64,000 nt of DNA, taken from the NCBI GenBank assembly GCA_031841125.1, contig CM063113.1, positions 33,129,312-33,193,311 on the forward strand. The letters run 5' to 3'. Shown piece after piece: positions 45,593-57,239 of the stretch. The notes under the pieces were generated by a model. It did no database searches. It was not told where the DNA came from and was given only the letters and a program-made list of their open reading frames with translations. This DNA is from Acanthococcus lagerstroemiae. Lineage: Eukaryota; Arthropoda; Insecta; Hemiptera; Eriococcidae. Each line of letters begins with the position of its first letter. The stretch's first letter is position 1. Position numbers and translations under genes: made by a program.

Positions 45593-46321
45593 ATTGTCTT
45601 CGGCTAAAAGCGACGACCCAACACAAAGAGTACATTTATACCTGACCGAAAGTTCTGTATGACGAAACATTTTGTGAGGAAAGTGATATTATAATTCACA
45701 ATATCAGACCTCCTGTAATCTGGCAACAGGCTTATAAATTTGAAGTGCAGTGTGATACTTTGTAAAACTGCTTTCAATTTTTTTTTCCTTTTCGGTATGA
45801 GTTTGGCGCTGTATACAAGATTGATATTAAGAGCAAGGGCGCTGGAGATGGGAGCCTTCCTCTCAGCTGATTGTGGGGCAAAAGTATCATTTTGCCTTCT
45901 CAGTCAAACTCAAGTTACAGATAAATAATTGAATTAATGTTCATAATTAATTACGCAGGCTTTCTATAACTTTTTTCCTACAAATATTTCAATCGCTATA
46001 CGTACAAACTGTAATTATTTGCCCTAAAAATGTCTTCATTTGTGGCCCCCCCCCTCCGGGAAAATGTTTTTTTTCGGCGCCTCTGATTAGGAGTAATTAA
46101 TAGGTGACTCATTATTTTTTCTTACTCATTTTCATTTACCCTAAAAGAAAGACCTATAGTCGGTCATTCTTAAAAGTATATTGAAGTATATTGTTATGGT
46201 CAATTTTTTTTTAATGTAATTTTTGAGTCACCTATCTGCAACAATTGGGTTATTTTCCTATTTCTAAGCATTATTCATGTTTTTCAACAATGAAATCAAT
46301 TTTGGACTACTTTTTAATGAG

Positions 46322-46390
46322 TGTTGCAAACTGGTGACAGTAAGCTGTTGCAAAGTGGTACACTTGGTGTTGCAAACCGGTGACCCGTGT
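46322..46390 (+). repeat. Three TGTTGCAAA units inside the TIR element
   Basis: TGTTGCAAACTGGTGAC (46322), TGTTGCAAAGTGGTAC (46346) and TGTTGCAAACCGGTGAC (46369), 23-24 bp apart. They resemble the element's own termini and may be internal binding sites. Confidence 0.65.
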
Positions 46391-47109
46391 TTTTTTAGGT
46401 ATTTCCTTGAATTTCTCCAATAACAACATATGAATTTTTTTTTTATATGTACGTGCACGGAAATTTTTTTTTTCGCGACAAACGAATTAGCGGAAACGCA
46501 CCGTTACCAGAAGAGTTGAGAAAAATTAAGAATTATTTTCACCAGTGGCGATAACGAGCTGTTATTTTCACTAGTGGTGGTAATGGTCAAGCCAGCCAAT
46601 CACAAGCAAGAACCAATGGCAGTGTAAAATGCACACCTGTGTTCAAGACGTGTGTAGCTGTGCACGTTTCTACACGCCGATCACTCACAGCGTTCCGTAC
46701 GTGGTACGTTTACCCTTTTCTGTTTGCGAATTGAGTATCATCTGCTTTGTTTTCGTTAACGTTCATTCAATTGATGTTTACCAGAAAAGAAACATTATTA
46801 ATATTTTTAAAGAAATCTCCAGGGGAAAAATTTGTCTCCGTGCACTTATGTAAAAAAATATTGTGCAGTACGAGTGGGTCAAAAACGCGTTTACACTTGT
46901 TGTTCTACAACTAACTCGCGTTAACGCTCTTTTTTCCCACTAGTACTGTAATATATAGTATATCATTGTTTTGAGAAGCCAATAGGAATGCCTTCACAAT
47001 GGTGTATCACTCGACAAAACTGTGTCATAAATAAGCCATATATAGCGTTTACAAGTTTGTGATACCTCTTAAGGTGTTGCAGACTGGCGCAGCCACCCTA
47101 AATTTTTAT

Positions 47110-49196
47110 TCTATGATAATATCTATTCATATTTCTAATTTTGATTTGTGAAAGTTAATGTTTATTACATCTTATATTATGTATATACAAGCTTAATGTT
47201 TAGTACATTTTATGTTGTGCCTAGGCTTCATATCCCGGTGGATATTCCGTCCGTATTTACCTTTGTTTCATTTAAAACCTAAGCGGTTATGCTTAGTCTA
47301 GTTTGAAAGGTTTGGTCCTTTGAAGTCGTCTTTTGAGGCCAGTGCTCTCTAATAGCTGTAGAGAGCAACTGCATTTGGGTGGAGGTGAATGCGCTTCTCA
47401 TGTTTTGCTGCGTGCTCCTTGATTTAGTCTTCAACGGTAGGAATACGGAGATCTCGATGGTGATTCTCATTTCGTACAAACCAGGTGCCTCTGCGATCAT
47501 TCACAGCACTTGGTACTGAGCTATCTGTATCTTACTAAGGTTCTATTTCTTCCCGCAGCTTTAGAGGGCTATCACGTAGGTCCATAGTGGTTTTACGACT
47601 TGATTGTACAGCAATGTTTTGTTTTGCAGTGACAGCTGGGAGAATGTTCCCAGCAGCCAGTACACTTTTCTTCGATTTCGTGTCAATTCCCATTTTTTGA
47701 GCCTGACATGTTCCTTCCAGTTCAGTCGACTTTCAAAAGTCATTCCTAAATACTGGGCGTTATAGTTATGCGGTACTATTTGATTGTTGATTGTACCAGG
47801 TTGGTAGTTCACTTTACGGAAAACAAATACGACGTGCACCAATTTACCTTCGTTGATTTTGATTTTCTAACACTTGGTCCATTTACTGAGTGAGTCGAGT
47901 GAATTTTGGAAATTTTTCGTAGCTTCAGCCAAACTGTCGCTTGTAGCCAGAATGGCCGTACCGTCAGCAATTGTGGCCATCGTTGTATGTCTTGTTTCTG
48001 AAATATCGGCTGTAAACAGGCGGTATAATGTGGGTCCTCAAGCACTCCCCTGTGGAACGCCCACTTGGATGGGCTTCAGTTGCGAGTAGTCGTCGCATTG
48101 CTCCGCACAAAAGAATCGATCAGTCAAGTAAGATTTGTTTAGGTGACAGTAGCTCTTCGGCAGCATTTTGTTCAGCTCGTAAAACAGGCCTTCATACCAT
48201 ACACGGTCAAAAACCTGGGCGATATCAATAAACTGTCGAGCAGCATTTTTCTCTTCTAGCACTTTATCGATGACAGCAGCTGCTCGGTGTGGGTCTGATC
48301 AATGGTCGTATGTTTTTGACGACACCCAAACTGATGTGTCAGTATCAGCTTCTTTTCTTTGGTAATTTTTAGTAACTGTTTGAGAAATAGCTTTTCAAAC
48401 AACTTCGATATTACGAGAAGCAGAGAGATTAGTTGGTACGCGGTTTTCCTTGTTCTGGTTTGCCATGTTTTGGGATCATAGTTATCTGTGTGATTTTCCA
48501 AGATACGGGTTCGTATTTTAGTCGTAGGAACGCATTGAAAATGTGGGTAATGAGTGCAATAATTGTTTTTCGTGAAAGTTCTTCAGTATTCTTGCGGTGA
48601 TTAATTCGTAGCCCGGTGCCTTCCTCGGATTCATGTTGTCTCTGATTTATTTTTCTTTTTTTTTATTTCAGAGGGTGTCATTAGTCGAATTCTTTCTGTG
48701 CCCAGGTTTTCTTCTTTGGTCAGATCCTCAAATTCACCATCAACTGGCTGGAATACCGTCTCCAGATGTTCGGCGAAAGTCTCCGCTTTACTTTTGTCAT
48801 CTCTGGCCCATGTGCCATCGTCTCTCTTCAGTGGACAATTAGTTGTTCTCGTTCTTTTTAATACCTTTGTAACTCTCCATAGTGAGTAGTCAGTATCCTT
48901 AATGTCAAGTTCTTTAGGTACTTGCTCATCGTTTCGTTCATCACTTTTTACAGCAATCTCTTGAGCTTTCGTGTCAGGTGTTTCAGCTTCTTTTTGTCTT
49001 CTGGGTTCCTTGTTTCTTGCCATTTTATTCTGACCTTCTTTGCTCTGATTAGGTTTGCCAAATTTTTGGGATAGTTCAATTCCGATAAAACATGACGTAC
49101 ATTTTTTGTAGAGGGCCAATGATAAGACATATCCATGTCAGAATCAGCTGTAATTTTGGAAGTTGTGACCATTCTTAGTGACCTCAAATTATTCAC
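47110..49196 (-). pseudogene. Jockey-type non-LTR retrotransposon, 5'-truncated
   Basis: On the minus strand, in order: RIKWQETRNPEDKKKL and DTDYSLWRVTKVLKRTR (linker), AYQLISLLLVISKLFEKL, THQFGCRQKHTT, QFIDIAQVFDRVWYEGL, QVGVPQGSA, then ATIADGTAILATSDSLAEA where FADD should stand (catalytic pair changed to ADG). Then VNYQPGTINNQ, YLGMTFESRLNWKEHV and YWLLGTFSQLSLQNK, and near the end WFVRNENHHRDLRIPTVED. The AT-rich 3' region holds AATAAA-like words. Several frameshifts. Copies cDNA by target-primed reverse transcription in active relatives; this copy is dead. Confidence 0.9.
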
Positions 49197-50457
49197 ATTC
49201 GGGATCTATACATCGAATGTGGATCTTTGAGTCCTCAAACTACAAATATGAAAACTCACAGGACATCCCTGCTATCTTACGACTGCATTTATGATGATAG
49301 TGAACCAGTCCTCTCCACTGTGTTCGGGTTAACCAAGAGGTCCTTTTTAAACAGCTGAATTTCAGTGTTCTTCGAGGTTATTTTACGTTTTATCTCATAT
49401 CACGCCGCTCCGGCATGCTTCGAACAGTTTTACGACTGTATTTCATAGTTAGCACGCATACAAAAAAGACTTTTTGAAAAAGTCCGTAAACGAGTCACTG
49501 ATTCGATTTCGGTAAAATGCGTTATTTATTTGTGGGATTACGATACACGCAAATGAAAGTTGGCGGAAATGGTGGGCAGCAAGGACTTACTCAAAAACGT
49601 GTTCCGTTCGCGAATTTACGAATACGCCGGAATAAGGCGGGCTGCTGGAAGAAAACTGAATTTTTAGCGTATATTGAGTGTTGAATTCCATCCGATTAGT
49701 TGAATGTGGGAAGACTGGCTAATTGGCTTCCCGAAACCGCCGCCTTGTTACCGGAATCGAGTGCGGAATCGCGTTGGTGTCACAATCGACGCTGTTAAAC
49801 GACTTCCGTCAAACTTCAGCTATAGTGATCACGGCCTTCGCAAACAGTTGATCCGGATGTGGTGGCCGAGCTCGACATATAATAGCAGATTACGCCGTGT
49901 GATACACACGCGTACGCCCATGTATGTCATCTGAAGCCGCGCGTGCGAACGGTAGGCAAGCGTGGGCGAGATTCGCTGGCGTGAGCCCTCTCACCTCGGC
50001 TTACTAAATCTAGCAGAGGCGACGTCTTTTGAATTCAGGTGGGACCGTTTATGCGCCGAAATATATCACTCGCCGTTTAGCACCGGCGTACGCGTTTCCC
50101 TCGCTTCCCCCTGGCCCCCTAAGTGCGATTAAGACGCGGCGCAGTCATTGCGGGCGAGGGCGACACAATAGTGTTGTTCAGGCCCCAGGGGCCGAGCGCG
50201 GGCACATTTTACTCGAAGAGTCTTGTGGTTGAGGCCGCTGCTTGTTCTCCGGTTGCGGCGGACACGTATCCATTTGTACGCCTAAATGATTCGATCCCGA
50301 AATTGGTCGCCTTTAACGCGATAAAAAAATGTGGAATCGTGTATCGTTCGAGCATCGATGCGGCTCCGGATATCGCTGTAAAGAGCGATGATAAATTACA
50401 GAAGTTGCGAAACCGGCGAGAACACTCGTTGTTGGATACTGCGCTGTAGTCTAGTTA
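49197..50457. other. CpG-rich stretch, possible exon DNA not proven
   Basis: 49560-50450 is CG-rich (GGCGCAGTCATTGCGGGCG). A 108-codon plus frame (50123-50449) shows no known domain. Could be promoter or exon-related, but no splice-bounded model can be defended. Confidence 0.3.
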
Positions 50458-50829
50458 GTGCTCTTATGTCTCGCAAAAAAGGACACATTTTTGGTGACGA
50501 ACCACGTGCGTATAGATCTGATAGAGTCAGGCTCGGAGAAGAGCGTGACCCGTTTCCAAGACTTCCGGAAGCACAGTGCTTTGGAGGATCCCATTTCCTT
50601 CAAAATTCCTCCTTCAGGAAAATATCGCATGCGGTACTACGTCTTGAAGTACAATGATAGGATTCTGAAGCCGAGCTGGTCTTCTTTTCATCAGGAAATG
50701 ACACTCTGTATCGACCTTTGCGAAGGCTTCAAGCTCTATACTGAGGATGAGGAGCATACAGGGTTCTTCGTAAAGACTTCTTGTACCATTGAACTAACTA
50801 GGATGCTTCGAAAAACAGCTCTTTTCTAA
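50458..50829 (+). CDS. Hypothetical ORF, 123 codons, uncertain
   Basis: Open frame starting MLLCLAKKDTFLVTNHV and containing YVLKYNDRILKPSWSSFHQE and LYTEDEEHTGFFVKTSC. Its composition is more protein-like than most frames here, and it follows the CpG-rich stretch, ending just before the hAT-type MITE. I do not recognise the family and saw no promoter or splice signal. A chance frame is about as likely as a gene. Confidence 0.2.
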   Translation: MLLCLAKKDTFLVTNHVRIDLIESGSEKSVTRFQDFRKHSALEDPISFKIPPSGKYRMRYYVLKYNDRILKPSWSSFHQEMTLCIDLCEGFKLYTEDEEHTGFFVKTSCTIELTRMLRKTALF

Positions 50830-50838
50830 ATGTTGTGC

Positions 50839-50846
50839 TCTCAAGT
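50839..50846. repeat. 8-bp target-site duplication, left (hAT MITE)
   Basis: TCTCAAGT, repeated exactly at 51549-51556. Confidence 0.85.
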
Positions 50847-51548
50847 CAGGGACGTACCGAAGAGTTTTTCCTGTGGGAGAGAGGGGGGAGGCAAAAATTG
50901 TGAAAGTCCCAACTGACTCTACTGAAAATTCTGAAGTATCATAGCATCAAAAGAAAAAAATTAAAAAAAAATTTTGATTGACACACTAGATTTTTTCAAC
51001 TGATAACTTATTTCTCAAAATTCCCAGATATCAAAGCCAAAAAAAACTTTTTGACTTGTTGGATTTTCCCAACTTCTCAACTCAATTCCCAAGTGTCAAA
51101 GCAAGCAAAGAAAAGTCTTTTGATTAACTTATTGAATTTTTCCAAATGATAACTCAACTCAAAATTCCCAAATATCAAAGCAAAAAAAAAAACCTCTTGA
51201 TTTGTTGGATTTTTCCCAACTTCTCACCTCAATTCCCAATTGTCCAGGTAGGTAAAAAGAAAAACAACTTCTTAATTGACTTATTGGATTTTTCCAACTG
51301 ATGCTGACTCAACTCAAAATTCTCAAGTATCAAAGCAAAAAAAAAAAAAACCTTTTGACTTGTTAGATTTTCCCAACTTCTCAACTCAATTCCCAAGTGT
51401 TAAAGCAAACAAAACAATTTAAAAAAGAACTTTTGATTTGCTAGATTTTTCCAACTCTGCCTGACTAATACGGTAAATTTTCCCAACTGCTGAGTTAAAA
51501 GTTCCTACGGGGGGATGAGTTGCTCCCTTCTATCAGTACGTCATCCTG
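50847..51548 (+). mobile_element. hAT-type MITE family V with internal tandem array
   Basis: Starts CAGGGACGTACCGAAGAG and ends GTACGTCATCCTG, inverted repeats bounded by a perfect 8-bp duplication, the hAT hallmark. Inside are about seven units, each ending in a CAAAGCAAAAAA-type tract. Units alternate between a longer form (TTTTTCCAACTGATAACTC) and a shorter one (TTTTCCCAACTTCTCAACTC), giving dimers of about 150 bp. No ORF. It must rely on a transposase from elsewhere. Confidence 0.85.
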
Positions 51549-51556
51549 TCTCAAGT
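51549..51556. repeat. 8-bp target-site duplication, right (hAT MITE)
   Basis: TCTCAAGT, identical to 50839-50846. Confidence 0.85.
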
Positions 51557-52790
51557 GCTGAATGATGTATTCTAGTGGATATGTTTACCATCTAATTTTT
51601 CATTTAAAAATTTGAAAACAGTCCTTAAAAAAACCTACTTAGAATTTGTTGAAAAGAATTTCTAAATGTCATTGATCTCCGCTTCGTTTTTGGGTGAAAG
51701 TGGACTATCTTCATTACAGCTCGCGAAAATAGAATAAAAGTTATTGAACATATGTTTGCATAGTTACCGGACAAGTTACACTCATTTTTGATGTTAGTTT
51801 AGTTCCAAGCCTCACCTCACAGGCTCCAGCGTGTGTCATAACCAAAAACTTGGAGGGGAGTACTTGTAATTGTAAAAATATAATAAATTGTAGTAGTAAA
51901 TGAATGAATGAAAAGAAGAAAAGAAAAGGAGGAAAGGAAGAGTAAGTCGAAAGGCCGGTACGTTGGTAAATTAAGGGAAACTAAATGAACTCTAATTTAA
52001 CGTATTAACTTTATTCTACAAAATGAAGATATAACCGATATTGTCTGTTAATCAAGCAAGTTAGGCGAAGACCTTGTAGGCGCGAGGGCCGGATCTTTGG
52101 CGCATCTGCCGATTGGTACCACCTGGAATTTAAGATAATAATCGCGTTTGAGTACCATGATTCGAAATCTAGCAAGACATGTAAACTGTGAGGTATGACC
52201 CTCATGATCTGTCCCGTGGCTTGAGTGCAAGCCACACTGTCTCGTCGGCCAGTGCAAGGTATCGCAGTAGGTACGCCGCTAATCCACCCTGGCCACACTT
52301 GTGCGGGGGTTAGGGGACCTCCGCCTCGAAGCCTACGTACTCCCTGAGTACGGACCGCCCTGCTACGTGAGACCGCTCACGTGAGGCTGTACGTCATATT
52401 CTCGCCTGAGCATCCCGCTCTGCATAATGAGCGTACGTCGATACCCGGCAAGACAGTCTGAGTATGCGCAACTCGTTATCCTAATTAATATAATGAAACA
52501 ATTCAATATCGAAGTAGGGTAAGCCTACGAAAAGATTGGTACTCCGTGAGCAAACTCACCTAAGATGCAATTTGGCTCGTCCAGCTGCCACTTCACTATC
52601 ACTGTACGAAACGCGATACGGAACAGACGACTCTCGCAATGTGTCGAAGAATGCACCAAGCATCCCGGGGTCGTATATACCGAAACTACGGTTTTCTGAG
52701 CCGCTAAATTCATTTCTGAGGCTATTTTCTCTGCTGTCCTCGCCCAAATTGGGCAGAATGTATCAAAGAGGTGAGGCTCGGAACCAAAGT
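51557..52790. other. Unassigned; GC-rich, hairpin-rich 52040-52750
   Basis: 52310-52440 carries several short palindromes (TACGTACTCCCTGAGTAC, CGTGAGACCGCTCACG). On the minus strand GCATCTTAGGTGAGTTTG near 52555 looks like a splice donor after an open frame (SRENSLRNEFSGSENRSFG), so an exon or part of an LTR element is possible. AGAATAAAG on the minus strand near 52017 is a polyadenylation-like signal. No family recognised. Confidence 0.3.
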
Positions 52791-54359
52791 AACATCAAAA
52801 TTGGATGTAACTTATCTGATAATTGTGCAAAATAGTTCTTATTGATTTTTAGTTTATTTTCGTGAGCTGTAATAAAAATAGTTCTCATTTGCCTAAAAAT
52901 TTAGCACAGGCAATGACCTTCAGAAAATTTTTGTCATGAAATTCTGGGTAGGTACATCTTCATAACTGGATAGAAAAACATTTTTTTCTTACAAAACTTT
53001 CTATTTTTGGAATTTTTTAAAGCGATCGTTTCACATTTCTGGGTGAAATATCATGTTCAACTTCAACCCTGTTGATCGACCCATCATGATTTTTTATTTT
53101 TCAGAAAATTTTAGCTGGTGTATTTTTAATCCAACTAGAACACTTTTAGCCCCTCGGAAGAAAATGCTGCTTTGTGAAGTACTTTACTAAACACTATTGG
53201 GCATTACGCTTGAGGAATTGCTTGAGCAATGTGGAGATACATCCCGGGGTGTTCAGTTCTCCTTAATTTTTCCGCCTAGTACTCGGCAATTGGATCAAAT
53301 TATTTTAAGGCATGTTAAAAGTATTTCCGTGAATTTAAGTGCACCATTTTCTGCACTGTGATCTATCGCTATAAACCTTACTCCACACATTTTGGCAAAG
53401 TTTGTTGCATATAGTGTCTGCGTATTCAGTAAAGTAATTTTTCGTTGAATAATAGCACCCCCTTATACTTGTGAGTGTCAAATGATGAGTGGACTTTGCA
53501 CGAAGAAATCCAAAGATAATAAATTCGAGCAGAATATTACCGTCCATACTATAATACATTCATTGAATAGAAATACTGACTAATGTTCGCAATCACATAA
53601 AGGTTCTAAATTGCATTAACCATTGAGCTCACAAAAAGTAAAGTAAAATGAAGACCGAACTCTAAAATTGAATCAACCGTTTCTTACGAATTAAGAAAAA
53701 TGAAATTTAAAAAAATTGGTTAGTACCCAATTCATAGATCTTAAGAAAATAATATTACTTTTTTACTTCCGTTATCAAAAGTTCCATGGAACTTTGCAAG
53801 ATAACTTCTATTTCAAAGAAAGTCGATTTCACCCACTCCGAGTATCTGCTCTTATCCCTCGACCAAGTTGACTGAATGAGCTCAGTTTTAAACTTAAACC
53901 ACGTCAAGGTTGTGAAAGTTTATTACTGTAAAAGTTCGATTCCGCTGAGTTGCAGCTAACTATAGCTACAGTCAACGCTATTCCCCTTGAAAACACATTT
54001 CAGCTCTTTAATTTCTCCTTGAGAACACATTTCAGTCCCTCACTTTCCCTCTCTCTATGATTCCATTGTTCGACTCGACCTTTTTTCGTTATAACGGATA
54101 ATATGTCCGATTTCCATAGATTAGATGAATGAATGAACAAAAAATTAATTCATTAGAATAAATAAATAAAGCTACACTTTGTTTTCTGAAAAGGAATCAA
54201 ATATGGCCATTATATGAGGCTACACTTAAATTGTTTAAATGTTAGGTTAAGTAAAATATTCGTGGACTTTGCTTCCAGAGCCAAGTACATCTTATTTTGA
54301 GATGATTTCTGGGCTACCTGACAGATTTGTCAACCATTTGTAATACCACAAGGCTTCAT
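52791..54359. other. No feature seen
   Basis: AT-rich throughout, with no ORF of note and no repeat that I could define. Confidence 0.4.
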
Positions 54360-54510
54360 TAGGACTTTTTAGGACGTATTAAGACTCTGGGGTCTTTCAA
54401 GACTAATCCGTAGGTTTTCAAACTTGTTTGAGACTGCCATAAGAATTAGAAACTCTCCCATGCTTGTTTGAGATTTTTTCTTACTTCTCAAGATTCTTAC
54501 CTGATTGTTC
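54360..54510 (-). repeat. AAGACTC degenerate array, short
   Basis: TTAGGACTTTTTAGGACG, TTAAGACTCTGGGG, TTTCAAGACTAATCC, TTTGAGACTGCC and CTCAAGATTCTTACC. Same family as the array at 37950. Confidence 0.5.
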
Positions 54511-56425
54511 AAGACTGAAACATTATCTCTTTGATTAACTACATTTAGAGTATTTCTAATTCAAATTATTCTCGGGAATTGGTAATTACTTCCCATAGCT
54601 CCTGGTGGATCTGTGCCTGTGATTGGCGTGCTGAAAATTTCCAGCAATTTGAGCAATGATTCATGCCCTGGAGCTCTAGAGGCAACCTGATTATCCAACA
54701 TTTTGGTTTCTCGTTATATTTCGTTTATATTCATGGAATATATCATAAAATTTGTTCGATAAAAGTTGTTCCTCATAAAATTTGATACAAAAACGTTTTA
54801 CACATAACTTATCTGATTTCGAACTGCTGTTCTACCCTTAAGTGTAATCTTCATCAGCACGTTCGGAGATGAGGGAAATTATCATAGGTAAAGCAAATAG
54901 AACTAAAAATTCTGTTATGAATTCCCATTACTGTACAGCTTACTGGTGGGTATTTAACTAACATGTCCTACGATTCCCTGAAGGTGCTCAGTGAGTACTC
55001 TACATCTTTTCAACAATTTCTGGGAAGTATTTGGCGAGTACAGAGAGTACCTTTTTAAGGTACCCTTGAGTGCATCTAAAGGTGGAACCAGCTTTTTACG
55101 AAAGCATCCGGCCTGGAGGACCAGTCCTCATATAACCTGTTTGACGACCCGACATACGTTTACCTGTTTCCTCCAATCGGTTAGTATGTTGTACAACAAC
55201 AAAATACCCGTAAATAAGTGCAAGGATTGGGTCTTATTGACTAAATAAAGTGACGTTATCTCGAATTTGAGGTAGCGCGCGTGGGTCTACCTACGCGCGT
55301 GAATGGCTGACTGTGATCGGGCGTAGAAATAGGCCGTGCCATAAGGAGCGTGAATATTTGACGTGAAAATAAACAGATGAGGGACTAGAAAATTGCTTCG
55401 GTTCCGAACGCGGAGCAGCGAGAGTAGCTATTTTTTCACTTTGCAGGCGAGTCGCTCAATTGCGATTGTCGCAGACGAAGTCAAGTTCGAATTATGGCTG
55501 TCGCGGGAGCCATTTTCGACGTTTCGATAGCCTGAGTCAGCTATTACTGTTTTCAACTCGACAGCGATGCTCGTGGGAATATCGCTGCGGCGAGTTCCTT
55601 TTTGTCTTACAATCTACTCCGCGATTCAGTTTCCCCTTGTTCGGTTTCCTGAAACGTGAATATGCTGTCTGCCATGTCTTTTAGTACAGCACGAACAGCT
55701 TCTTTAAAATTTTCTTACCTTCTCCGAACAATACCCGGCTGATCTAACTGCTGTTTCATGTTTAAAACAGATAGCCTTCTCCCCGTATTGTTGATGGAAT
55801 CCTCACCATCGACTTTGATGAGTCCGTTCGTGGGTCTGGCAATGGTAAATAAACGAGAATGTATGCTGCGGCTACAGAAGGTCATTTCCCATTGGGATAT
55901 ATTTATAAGACAGGAGTCCTCCACCCCATCCCTAGAAAAATGTTCCCAGTTTTCTGATCATCGACATCACAAGTTTTATATTTTGTCTGTAAGTCAGTTA
56001 TATCCTGCATGTTCGAGCTTTCTGCATGGCTTTGAGGAAATAAACTAATCTTGGTGAAATTAATCGGAGCCAAAATATCTCCCGATATTGGTTTACCAAG
56101 CGGACAGCATAAGCGCTGAGTAATGGTGCGGCCATGGACAAATTCAAAGCTTGCAGCATGGAAGTAGCGTTTTAATGATAAGTGTGTGTGTTGAGGAGCC
56201 CTAACTAAGGATAGAAAAATGTTTCAGGGTATCAAGCAGGTTTGGGAGAGCGCTAAAAAATTTTCAGAATGTGTGAGAAAGTCTTTGAAAGTCTTAAATG
56301 GGCGCTGAAGATTCTTAGCTGACTATGGAAGAATTTTAAAAAGTCTGGGGCATATCTTGAAGAACCATAATGCGTCATAAATAACATTGTGCATAAACTT
56401 GTCTTTCTCGGTTTGTCCATGGGTA
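54511..56425. other. Unassigned; one CG-rich hairpin
   Basis: 55272-55302 (GTAGCGCGCGTGGGT and ACCTACGCGCGTG) is a strong alternating purine-pyrimidine hairpin. 55260-55660 is CpG-rich. No gene recognised. Confidence 0.35.
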
Positions 56426-56592
56426 GAGCCCTATAAATAATACAAGTAAAGACATAATCCATTTTGGCTCGAACCGCGCTCGTGGATGCCGAATCCACTA
56501 TGCGGAGCGTGCCGCGTAGTCAATTCGGCATCGACGGGCGCGGTTCGAGCCAAAATGGTGTGTATGTCTTCACTCGTATTTGTAGGGCCTTG
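56426..56592. repeat. Fold-back element D, GC-rich
   Basis: Nearly perfect arms: ATTTTGGCTCGAACCGCG on the left faces CGCGGTTCGAGCCAAAAT on the right, and ATGCCGAAT faces ATTCGGCAT. Weaker pairing extends out to 56426 and 56592 (GAGCCCTA..AAAGACATA). The centre GCGGAGCGTGCCGC is also a palindrome. No ORF. Confidence 0.85.
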
Positions 56593-57239
56593 TTAGTATT
56601 TTTGGATAGCTTAGGTTTAGAAAAAACAAGAAACTGCATTAGACCACCTAGAATTTTGTTTTTCTCTTAGCTATGTCTGCCTAACAGAATACACACACTA
56701 CCACTGCGTAATCAAATTCAAATCTGTTTATTATCTTGCTTGAAAACGAAGTCTCAGTCGATAGCTGGTCCATTTGTCATGAACTATAATGTAAAAGACA
56801 TGAATAGACCATAAGTAGCCATGTCTAAATATTTTGTTGCACAGTGTAATAAATAATGTATTTGACTCCCACCCCGCTACAGTCAAGAGAACCAACAGTG
56901 GCAAAATGCGTATAAAGAGTCGTAAACAAGTGCTGGAAAGTCTTAGTAAGTCTTAAAAAAGTTTAGAAAACATTAAAGAGGTTAAAATAAGTATCAGGAC
57001 GTTTAGAAGATCAAATATAGAGTTGTAAATGTGTTCGAAACAGCTCTAGCAAAACGTGATCAAGTATGGAAAAGCTTTACAGAGTTTAGTCAGGTTTAGA
57101 AAAATCTAGAAAATTCTCAAACCAATACTGAAAATTTTGAGTAGTCTTTTGGATCGTTTCTTACTCAAGAGGGAAAAATTGAATGGTGTTTGATGAGCAT
57201 TGAGAATTCTTCAATATAATCACCGACTCGATAATCTGG
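56593..57239 (+). repeat. AGTCTTA-type degenerate array with unique DNA
   Basis: 56930-57140 repeats GAAAGTCTTAGTAAGTC, TTAAAAAAGTTTAGAAAAC, TTTAGTCAGGTTTAGAAAAA and similar; 56270-56350 just upstream of the fold-back shows the same words (GAAAGTCTTTGAAAGTC). The fold-back may have landed in this array. Confidence 0.45.

Larger units (their letters stand above)
45257..47098. mobile_element. TA-flanked TIR element, no transposase found
   Basis: The left end GGGTGCTTGCGCCAGTTTGC and the right end (inverted) GGGTGGCTGCGCCAGTCTGC agree at 17 of 20 positions. TA lies just outside both (45255-45256 and 47099-47100). Further GTTTGCAACA or TGTTGCAAA units lie inside each half. 1,842 bp with no recognisable transposase; a partial hAT-type MITE (45430-45592) sits inside. 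Superfamily unknown; the TA flank would fit Tc1/mariner-like elements. Confidence 0.7.
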
